Source of the DNA: Deltaproteobacteria bacterium RIFOXYA12_FULL_61_11
GTDB taxonomy: Bacteria > Bdellovibrionota_F > JAHFAK01 > YA12-FULL-61-11
Length of the DNA: 13,485 nt
Direction of reading: 5' to 3'
NCBI GenBank assembly: GCA_001799195.1
Contig: MGSU01000083.1
Location: 1,088-14,572 of the forward strand
The position numbers and the translations under genes are program-made. This document shows positions 6,615-12,668 of this stretch, piece by piece. Every line of letters starts with the position of its first letter. Position 1 is the stretch's first letter. The notes under the pieces were generated by a model. That model saw only the letters and a program-made list of their open reading frames with translations, ran no database searches and was not told the DNA's origin.

Positions 6615-9600
6615 ATGTTCCGCACCATCCTGTTCGTCGCCGTTCTTCCACTTTGCTTCTTCTCCGGATGCATCCTCGACGACGACCCTGCTCCCCCCGA
6701 CGCCGAACCCGGGACCTCCGCTCCGGTCGCGATTTCGTCGGTCCTCGGCAACGGCTCCGCCGAGGATCGCTTCACCGACGGGCTCATCATCACCGGTCGG
6801 GGTTTCACCGCGGCGGCTCGGATCAATCTGCTCGACGAGCACGGTACCCTGGTCGCGGAATTGTCCCTGGTCTCGGTCGCCGAGGATCGTCTCGAGGCCG
6901 CGTTGCCCCTTGACCTCGCCGAGGGTAAATACATCGTTCAGGTCACCGAGGACGACGGTACCGACACCTTCGCCCTGACCATCCTGCGCGGCGAACGCGG
7001 ACCGGCCGGAACGAAAGGGGATTCCGGCGAACGTGGCCTGACCGGCCCGGTGGGGGCGCAAGGAGCCCAAGGCCCGCGCGGAGACCTCGGCCCCATGGGA
7101 GGACAAGGACCCATGGGTTCGCAAGGCCTGCCCGGAACCGTTGGTCCCACCGGAACCACGGGTGCGAATGGAATGGCCGGAGCGGCAGGTCCTGCAGGTC
7201 CGGCCGGAGAACCCGGGTCCTCGATCGTCTGGTTGGGCGAGCATGCCGAAGCCCCGGCGGAGCCGGCGGTGAACGAGGCCTATTACGATGCCAAGGACAA
7301 CGCCACGTACCTCTGGAACGGCTCCTCGTGGGACACCCTGGCCTCCGGTAGCTCCCCTCTCGAGACCTTCGGCGCCTATAGCGGTCACTTCGACACCGAG
7401 GCCGAGGCCTTCACCCATTGGGACGGAGAGGGCAGCATCCCGGCCGGTTGCGCAAAATGCCACAGCACCGCGGGGTATCTCTCCTTCCTCGGCGCCGACG
7501 GTACCGAGGCCGGGGTGATCGAAGCAGCCGCGCCGACCGGCCAGACCCTGACCTGTTTTACCTGCCACAGCGGCGCTGCCGTCGAACTCGACCACGTCCT
7601 GTTCCCCTCGGGGACGGTGGTCACTGACCTCGGTCCCGAGGCGCGTTGCATGACCTGTCACCAGGGCAGGGAGTCGACTACCACGGTCGACTCGGCCATT
7701 GCCTCGAAGAATCCGCAGGGTGAAGATGCGGTCACCGACGGACTGAGCTTCCGCTGTGTGCATTACCTCCCGGCCGGCGCGACCCTCTATGGTACGGCCA
7801 GCATGGGCGGGTACCAGTACGCGGGACGTACCTACGATACAAAATTCGCTCACGTGACCGACCGGGACTCCTGCGTCGAGTGCCACGATCAGCACACCCT
7901 GAAGGTCAAGACGGCGGCCTGCCTCGAATGCCATCCCGACCTCGACTATGAAGGAGGAGCCTACAGCTTCGCGAGCATCCGCATGACCAGTTCGAATGCC
8001 GACTATGACGGGGACGGAGATGTGGGCGAGGGCATCCACGGCGAAATCCTCACCCTGCGCGACGAGCTACTCGCGGGCCTCCGGGCGTATGTTTCCGCTC
8101 AGGGGCTCGAAGCGATCGGCTACAATGCCTCCTCGCACCCCTATTTCTTCGTCGACACCAACGGTAACGGCACGATCGATGCGACCGAGACCACCCGTTA
8201 CACCACCTTCACCCCGCGGCTGCTACGCGCTACCTATAACTATCAGTACACGATGAAAGACCTGGGCGGCTTCGCCCACAATGCCAAGTATGTGATCCAG
8301 CTCCTCATCGACAGCCTGGCCGACCTCGGCACAACCACCAACAGCCTGACGGCGAAGACCTTCGTGAGGAACGACCCGGGCGGCCACTTCGACGGTACGG
8401 CCGAGGGTTGGGCGCATTACCGGGATGGTAATTTCGGCAGCAGCGCCTGCAGCCGTTGTCACAGCGCCGACGGCTTCCTGTACTACACCGAACACTTCGA
8501 GAACCGGCCGGGACAGGTCCCTGCCCCGGCCATCAACGGGCTCTCGTGCGAGGCCTGCCACACCGGAGAGGCCTTTTCCGAGGGGGATGCTCCGCGCCGC
8601 TTCATCGAGAAGGTCGTTTTCCCCTCCGGGACAGAGCTGAGCCAGCTCGTCGCCGACGAGGAAGGTATCCTGGTCGAACCGGCGGTCCCGGACGATTCCT
8701 TCCTATGCTTGAGTTGCCACCAGGGACGTGAGTCCGGTCTCTCCCAGGAGACGGCGATCACCGAGGCTGCCCTCGAAGATGCCGACACGCTCTCGACCTC
8801 CCTGGCCTTCCGCAACGTCCACTACCTCGCCGCCGGCGCCGTGCGCTTCGGCGCCATCGCCAAGGGCGGGTACGAATACTCCGACAAACGCTACGACTAC
8901 GAATTCGGGCATGTCGAGGGAGTGACCCGCTGCACCGATTGCCATGCGGTCGATGCAACCGACCATGATTTCGCGCTCGATACCGCCACCTGTCTCGAGT
9001 GCCACGAGGGGACTCTCGCGACCTTCGATCCCGCCGAGCTGCGCATGACCTCGTCGATGGGGGTCGACTATGATGGTGACGGCGAGCTCACCGAAGGTAT
9101 CGCCGGAGAGATAGCAACCCTCGAGGCAGAGTTGCTCCTCGCGATGCAAGCCTATGCCGCCGGCAAGGGGGCGCCGATCGGCTATTACGGCGCCGGCTAT
9201 CCGTACTTCTTCAATGACACCAACGCCAATGGCGTGATCGACGCTCCGGCCGAGACCTCCCGCGCCAACGGGTACAAGAGCTTTACACCCCGTTTGGTCC
9301 GTGTCGCCTATAATTACCAGTTCTCGCACAAGGACCCGGGCGGGTATGCCCACAACGGTAAGTACCTGATCCAACTCCTGGTCGACAGCCTGGCTGATCT
9401 AGGAGTGACCGTCAACAGCTCGACCGCGGCCGCCTTCGAGCGCGATGACCTTGCTACGCACTTCAATGCCACGGCTGAGGGCTGGTGGCACTACCGCGAC
9501 AGCAGCTTCAAGGGCAGCAGTTGTAACAAGTGCCACAGCGCGGATGGGTTCAGTCACTTCGTGGCGACCTTCGAGACCCTTGCCTTTGCCGTACCGACCC

Positions 9601-10463
9601 CGAAGATGAACGGACTGCGCTGCGACACCTGCCACGACAACACGGCCTATGTAGAGGGGGATGCGCCGAGGAAATACGTCGAGAAGGTGATCTTCCCGAA
9701 CGACGTCGAACTCCTGAACGATCAGACCGACGACAGCTTCCTGTGCATGACCTGTCACCAGGGCAGAGAATCCGGTGCCGATGTCACCGCGCGGATCGCG
9801 GCCGATACCGACGGTTTGGACCTGTCCTTCCTCAACCCGCACTACCTGCCCGCGGGCGCGATCCTCCAGGGGGCTGTCGTGGGCATGGGGTTCCAGTACC
9901 CCGCGAAGATCTACGATACCGCCTTCGCCCACGCGGGCAGCAGTGCGACCGATCACCAGTGCGCCTCCTGCCACACGGTCGAGGCCGAGAACCACACCTT
10001 CGAGGTCGAGGTACAGGAGAGTTGCACGGGGTGCCATGACGAGGCAACCCCCGGTGACCCGGAGACCATCCGGAAGAACCGTGCCGCCGATTACGACGGC
10101 GACGGCAGCACGACCGAGGCACTCTCCGATGAACTCGAGGGGCTCGAGGAACACCTCTTGAACGAAATCAAGGCCTACGCCCTCGGAACTATCGGCACGG
10201 CCATCGCGTACGGCGAGAGTCATCCCTACTTCTTCGTGGACACCAATGGCAACGGAGCCGCCGATCCGGCAGAGATGACCAGCGCCAACGCCTATAAGAA
10301 ATTCGACGCGGCACTCCTTGAGGCGGCCTTCAACTACAAGCTCGTCAGCGCCGATCCAGGGGCTTGGGCGCACAACACCCTGTATTCCGGACAACTCCTC
10401 TTCGATTCGATCGAGGATCTATCCTCAGATGCTCCTAGCACCTACGGTCTGACCAGACCTTGA
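6615..10463 (+). CDS. Collagen-stalked 15-heme cytochrome c lipoprotein
   Basis: The 1282-residue product starts at the ATG at 6615, 7 bases after AGGAGG, and opens with a lipoprotein signal (MFRTILFVAVLPLCFFSGC, Cys19). Residues 38-123 resemble an IPT/TIG-type Ig-like fold (GLIITGRGF and a final KYIVQVTEDDGTDTFALTI). Residues 126-200 are 25 uninterrupted Gly-X-Y triplets. Residues 202-243 form a short WLGEH...YLWNGSSW segment like those after collagen stretches in surface and tail-fibre-like proteins, possibly a trimerisation cap. Three homologous modules follow (about 251-572, 586-930 and 944-1270), each with five CXXCH motifs: Cys279, 314, 345, 420, 436; 612, 645, 698, 773, 793; 970, 1003, 1044, 1116, 1137. 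Each module also has conserved non-heme His (HF, THW/HYR, HYLxAGA, F(A/G)H, AHN) and two EF-hand-like loops. I infer an extended, possibly trimeric, cell-surface electron-transfer protein. An alternative in-frame start at 6507 also has a good ribosome binding site. Confidence 0.93.
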   Translation: MFRTILFVAVLPLCFFSGCILDDDPAPPDAEPGTSAPVAISSVLGNGSAEDRFTDGLIITGRGFTAAARINLLDEHGTLVAELSLVSVAEDRLEAALPLDLAEGKYIVQVTEDDGTDTFALTILRGERGPAGTKGDSGERGLTGPVGAQGAQGPRGDLGPMGGQGPMGSQGLPGTVGPTGTTGANGMAGAAGPAGPAGEPGSSIVWLGEHAEAPAEPAVNEAYYDAKDNATYLWNGSSWDTLASGSSPLETFGAYSGHFDTEAEAFTHWDGEGSIPAGCAKCHSTAGYLSFLGADGTEAGVIEAAAPTGQTLTCFTCHSGAAVELDHVLFPSGTVVTDLGPEARCMTCHQGRESTTTVDSAIASKNPQGEDAVTDGLSFRCVHYLPAGATLYGTASMGGYQYAGRTYDTKFAHVTDRDSCVECHDQHTLKVKTAACLECHPDLDYEGGAYSFASIRMTSSNADYDGDGDVGEGIHGEILTLRDELLAGLRAYVSAQGLEAIGYNASSHPYFFVDTNGNGTIDATETTRYTTFTPRLLRATYNYQYTMKDLGGFAHNAKYVIQLLIDSLADLGTTTNSLTAKTFVRNDPGGHFDGTAEGWAHYRDGNFGSSACSRCHSADGFLYYTEHFENRPGQVPAPAINGLSCEACHTGEAFSEGDAPRRFIEKVVFPSGTELSQLVADEEGILVEPAVPDDSFLCLSCHQGRESGLSQETAITEAALEDADTLSTSLAFRNVHYLAAGAVRFGAIAKGGYEYSDKRYDYEFGHVEGVTRCTDCHAVDATDHDFALDTATCLECHEGTLATFDPAELRMTSSMGVDYDGDGELTEGIAGEIATLEAELLLAMQAYAAGKGAPIGYYGAGYPYFFNDTNANGVIDAPAETSRANGYKSFTPRLVRVAYNYQFSHKDPGGYAHNGKYLIQLLVDSLADLGVTVNSSTAAAFERDDLATHFNATAEGWWHYRDSSFKGSSCNKCHSADGFSHFVATFETLAFAVPTPKMNGLRCDTCHDNTAYVEGDAPRKYVEKVIFPNDVELLNDQTDDSFLCMTCHQGRESGADVTARIAADTDGLDLSFLNPHYLPAGAILQGAVVGMGFQYPAKIYDTAFAHAGSSATDHQCASCHTVEAENHTFEVEVQESCTGCHDEATPGDPETIRKNRAADYDGDGSTTEALSDELEGLEEHLLNEIKAYALGTIGTAIAYGESHPYFFVDTNGNGAADPAEMTSANAYKKFDAALLEAAFNYKLVSADPGAWAHNTLYSGQLLFDSIEDLSSDAPSTYGLTRP
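6990..7214 (+). repeat. Collagen-like Gly-X-Y repeat, 25 triplets
   Basis: Residues 126-200 of the 15-heme lipoprotein are perfect Gly-X-Y triplets (GER GPA GTK GDS GER GLT and so on to GEP), with no interruption. Bacterial collagen-like repeats form trimeric triple helices without hydroxyproline. At about 0.29 nm per residue, 75 residues would give a rod of roughly 20 nm, which could hold the heme modules off the membrane. The charged triplets (GER, GTK, GDS) lie at the N-terminal end and the Gly/Ala/Pro-rich ones at the C-terminal end. Confidence 0.92.
7365..8330 (+). repeat. Pentaheme module 1 of 3 in the collagen-stalked cytochrome
   Basis: Residues 251-572. It contains CAKCH, CFTCH, CMTCH, CVECH and CLECH. 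It shares landmarks with modules 2 and 3: GHFDTEAEAFTHW near the start, RCMTCHQGRES at the third heme, HYLPAGA, FAHV, the calcium-loop-like DYDGDGDVGEG and DTNGNGTIDATE, and a C-terminal FAHNAKYVIQLLIDSLADLG. This copy has a 12-residue spacer (KNPQGEDAVTDG) before the HYLPAGA motif. Confidence 0.9.
8370..9404 (+). repeat. Pentaheme module 2 of 3 in the collagen-stalked cytochrome
   Basis: Residues 586-930. It contains CSRCH, CEACH, CLSCH, CTDCH and CLECH. Shared landmarks are GHFDGTAEGWAHYRD, LCLSCHQGRESG, HYLAAGA, FGHV, DYDGDGELTEG, DTNANGVIDAPAE and YAHNGKYLIQLLVDSLADLG. It is closer to module 3 than to module 1 at its start (TAEGWxHYRD, CHSADGF, EGDAPR), suggesting that modules 2 and 3 derive from a later duplication. 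Confidence 0.9.
9444..10424 (+). repeat. Pentaheme module 3 of 3 in the collagen-stalked cytochrome
   Basis: Residues 944-1270. It contains CNKCH, CDTCH, CMTCH, CASCH and CTGCH. Landmarks are THFNATAEGWWHYRD, LCMTCHQGRESG, HYLPAGA, FAHA, DYDGDGSTTEA and DTNGNGAADPAE. Its C-terminal end (WAHNTLYSGQLLFDSIEDL) has diverged from the SLADLG ending of the other two, as expected for a terminal copy with no following module. Confidence 0.9.
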
Positions 10464-10474
10464 CGGAGCGAAAA

Positions 10475-10510
10475 GGCTCTGGTACGAGGAAAACCCTCGT
10501 GACCGGAGCC
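10475..10510 (+). other. Strong intercistronic hairpin between the 15-heme and cytochrome c3 genes
   Basis: The RNA can fold into a long stem: nine outer pairs (10475-10483 with 10502-10510, including one G-U) stacked on six inner pairs (ACGAGG with CCTCGT), one bulged G at 10501 and an AAAAC loop. There is no T-run after it, so it is not a standard intrinsic terminator. It begins 12 bases after the upstream stop codon and ends 46 bases before the c3 start. It could be an RNA-processing or stability element that sets different levels of the two proteins, or a partial terminator. Confidence 0.5.
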
Positions 10511-10556
10511 CGAGACGCCCCTCGGTATCCGCACAGAGATCCAGGAGGTAGCCCCC

Positions 10557-10958
10557 ATGAAGCTCACACTCACCATGTTCTTCTCCCTGCCGCTCCTCGC
10601 AGCGCTGTTCCTCTCCTACACCACGATCCTGATGGCCAAGACCGCGCCCAAGGACGTGATCGAGCTCGGGACCGCCGGGAAGAACGGTCCGGTCACCTTC
10701 AAACACTCCGAGCATATCGCCAAGCACAAGCTCGCCTGCTCCACCTGCCATCACGGCATCAAGACCGACGAGGAAGCCAAGGCCTGTTCCGCCTGCCACA
10801 AAACGGAGAAGGTCGAGAAAACCCCTTCGTACAAAGATGCCCTGCACAAGAACTGCAAAGACTGCCACAAGAAGTACAAAGAAGACGCCGCTGCCAAGGG
10901 CGTGAAACTCGACGCCCTCCCCACCCTCTGCAAGCATTGCCACAAGAAGGCGAAGTAA
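10557..10958 (+). CDS. Tetraheme class III cytochrome c3, periplasmic
   Basis: This is a 133-residue precursor with AGGAGG 8 bases before its ATG and a signal peptide ending near LMA-KTAP (residues 1-27). The mature part is about 106 residues, the usual size of tetraheme cytochrome c3. It has the family signature FKHSEH (48-53) before CSTCHH (61-66), then CSACH at 77-81, CKDCH at 100-104 and CKHCH at 125-129. The extra histidines H50, H53, H57, H66 and H97 are available as distal ligands. Cytochrome c3 is a soluble periplasmic shuttle that exchanges electrons with hydrogenases, formate dehydrogenases and membrane cytochromes. The mature protein is very lysine-rich (23 Lys), so its surface should be basic and suited to docking on acidic partners. 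It follows the 15-heme gene on the same strand after a hairpin, probably in the same transcription unit, and would supply electrons on the periplasmic side. Confidence 0.92.
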   Translation: MKLTLTMFFSLPLLAALFLSYTTILMAKTAPKDVIELGTAGKNGPVTFKHSEHIAKHKLACSTCHHGIKTDEEAKACSACHKTEKVEKTPSYKDALHKNCKDCHKKYKEDAAAKGVKLDALPTLCKHCHKKAK

Positions 10959-11028
10959 GCCGCGCCGGGAAGCCCCTGTTTCTCTTGCTGTAAGTTGTTC
11001 CATTGCGGAATTTGCGAAACCGATTCGA

Positions 11029-12033
11029 TCAATCGGGATCCGAACCGGAAACCCTTCGCAAGGTCCGATATTCGGGGCGGTCCCATCGGGTGGCCATTTC
11101 GTAGGTGTAGACGGGGATGCCGAGGCGTTCGGTGAGGTACTGGAAGGCCTGACTCTCACTGAAAGCGGGGAGTTCGGCCTCGAGCACCAGCACGTGGTTC
11201 ACGTCGGAGAGTTCCAGGGGACCCCATACCTGCGCCTCGAGGTACCCTTGAGGATAAGGTCGGGCTCGCAGCAAGGCATCCTCGAAGGTGCCGGCCAAGC
11301 AGAGCCGGTAATACTCTTCCAGGACCCCGGTCCTATACTTCTCTTCGTCGAAGGTCCACACCCCGAAGGATAACTGGATGGTCGGTTGGAAATGGGCCTG
11401 TACCAGGTCGAGGGAATCGCGATAGGTCCAGGTCGCCCGCTGTTTGACCTGTTCCTTGAAAACGAAGACGAGGTTCCCGTAATGGGCGGCATCGTGTCGG
11501 CGCCCACCGACTACGACCTCGCCGGTAAGGTCGAGGACGAGGTACTTCGGTCTGAGTTCATGGACCCGGTTCGAAGGGTCGGGGTTGTACTCCTCCTCGA
11601 GGCGCAGCAGGGCGAGATCGTCCTCAAGCAAGGCTCGTACCTCGGGTTTATCGAGCCCCCCGGTGCTGCCGGTCTGGTGGAGGTTGAGAAATCCCCTGGT
11701 CACATAACCGGAAAAACGTTGCGGGTCGGTCACAGCCTCGAGCTTGAGGTGCATGAGCAGGCGCGCATCCTTCTGTAGGTCGAAGTGGTGCACCGGCTCG
11801 GTTCTCTTCAATGGTCCGAGCTTGGGCCTCGTATCCTTGGCCCTCGTCAGGCGAAACACCCGTTCGACGAGGGCCTGGGCAAGGGCGTGAGTATCGTGGA
11901 GCTGGTAGAGTTCGGCAGGGACGGTCGCTCCGCGGTCGAGACCTGACAATTCGGGCACGGGCTCGAGCGGTGCGGCCTGGAGCAGGCTGCAGAGGAGCCC
12001 CAGCGCGAGGCCCAGCCCAGAGGTCGGACGCAC
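11029..12033 (-). CDS. Secreted protein of unknown function
   Basis: I do not recognise this family. I favour the GTG at 12031-12033 as the start: GGGAGG lies 8 bases upstream and the product (334 residues) opens directly into a signal peptide (RPTSGLGLALGLLCSLLQAA). An ATG at 12091-12093 would add a 20-residue hydrophilic leader behind a weaker ribosome binding site. There are no CXXCH motifs, no lipobox and no internal membrane segment. Visible features are conserved-looking segments VPAELYQLHDTHALAQALVE, YLVLDLTGEVVVGGRRHDAA and WTYRDSLDLVQAHFQP, rich in charged residues and probably a soluble alpha/beta periplasmic protein. It is convergent with the cytochrome c3 gene, 70 bases away, and divergent from the PAS gene, so it is probably its own transcription unit. 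A role in the cytochrome system is possible only by proximity. Confidence 0.7.
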   Translation of the reverse strand: MRPTSGLGLALGLLCSLLQAAPLEPVPELSGLDRGATVPAELYQLHDTHALAQALVERVFRLTRAKDTRPKLGPLKRTEPVHHFDLQKDARLLMHLKLEAVTDPQRFSGYVTRGFLNLHQTGSTGGLDKPEVRALLEDDLALLRLEEEYNPDPSNRVHELRPKYLVLDLTGEVVVGGRRHDAAHYGNLVFVFKEQVKQRATWTYRDSLDLVQAHFQPTIQLSFGVWTFDEEKYRTGVLEEYYRLCLAGTFEDALLRARPYPQGYLEAQVWGPLELSDVNHVLVLEAELPAFSESQAFQYLTERLGIPVYTYEMATRWDRPEYRTLRRVSGSDPD

Positions 12034-12230
12034 CCAGTTCACCTCCCAGCCTTTCCTCGAGGTTTGAGAACCCCCAGGCCTATCAAGAACCATGCCCGTG
12101 CGAGTCCCCTTTTTATTCAACAAGTTTGCGACCCTGTCGCCCTTGGGCTGCTGAGTGGATTGCAGCCTCCTCCTCCCTCTTGCTAGGATCTTCCTGCATG
12201 CATCGAAGCCCGAGCGAGGGATCCCACCTC

Positions 12231-12258
12231 TCGACAAATCCAGCCTCTCTGCTAGAGT
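12231..12258 (+). promoter_or_regulatory. Candidate sigma70-type promoter for the PAS gene
   Basis: TCGACA (12231-12236, five of six matches to TTGACA) and TAGAGT (12253-12258, four of six matches to TATAAT) are separated by 16 bases. Transcription would begin about 43 bases before the ribosome binding site-preceded ATG at 12308. This is a match by eye in GC-rich DNA. The rest of the divergent gap (12034-12230) shows a small GCGAC-CCT-GTCGC inverted repeat at 12128-12140 and nothing else I can interpret. Confidence 0.3.
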
Positions 12259-12307
12259 TCGCCCCCACGGGAGAGGACGTCCCTCCCGATGACGAGGAGA
12301 CACGGCG

Positions 12308-12640
12308 ATGGACCAACGCTGGGTAAAGGAATTCCCGGGTTCGATCGAAGTCTGCGACCGGCAGGGCATCCTGCTGGACATGAATGACCGGGCTGCCGAA
12401 CGGGAAGGCGGCCGACACCTCCTCGGTTCCAACATCCTCGATTGTCACCCGGAACCGGCCCGCGCGAAGCTCGAGGCCCTGCTCGCGGCCGGCCGACCCA
12501 ACGTCTACACCATCGAGAAGAAGGGGCAGAAGAAGCTGATCTACCAGGCCCCCTGGTTCCAGGGAGGTGAGTACCAGGGGTTCGTGGAACTCTCCCTGGT
12601 GCTCCCCGAGCAGTTGCCGCATTACGTCCGCAAAGGCTGA
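12308..12640 (+). CDS. Small single-domain PAS protein
   Basis: The 110-residue product starts at the ATG 7 bases after AGGAGA. It is a stand-alone PAS-like sensor domain: an N-terminal strand and turn (IEVCDRQGILLDMNDRAAE, residues 13-31), a GSNILDCHPEPA helix region (40-51), and C-terminal beta strands (VYTIEKKGQKKLIYQAPWF, 66-84; YQGFVELSLVLPEQLP, 89-104). The order matches PAS_4/PAS_9-like folds. There is no kinase, GGDEF or DNA-binding segment, so it must act through a partner or as a ligand-binding protein. The Cys-His pair at 46-47 (DCHPEP) is not a heme-attachment motif. There is no signal peptide, so it is cytoplasmic. Similar small PAS proteins are common in anaerobic proteobacteria, but I know of no assigned function. 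It converges on the membrane-protein gene 28 bases downstream. Confidence 0.82.
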   Translation: MDQRWVKEFPGSIEVCDRQGILLDMNDRAAEREGGRHLLGSNILDCHPEPARAKLEALLAAGRPNVYTIEKKGQKKLIYQAPWFQGGEYQGFVELSLVLPEQLPHYVRKG

Positions 12641-12668
12641 CCTCGCCGCCAACCCCACAGGGAGCTTA

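Noticed and set aside
6600-8039. A 479-codon minus-strand open frame opposite the collagen and first heme module, and a similar one at 9399-10394.
   Set aside because: Antisense shadows produced by high GC and Gly/Pro codons. They have no ribosome binding site or recognisable domain, while the plus frame has clear domains.
11020-11036. CCGATT-loop-AATCGG hairpin as an intrinsic terminator in the convergent gap.
   Set aside because: Only 6 bp, followed on the minus strand by just three T's, and it overlaps the stop codon of the gene. Too weak to call.
12434-12451. The Cys-His pair (DCHPEP) of the PAS protein as a heme-attachment site.
   Set aside because: There is no second Cys at the required spacing and no signal peptide, so covalent c-type heme is not expected.
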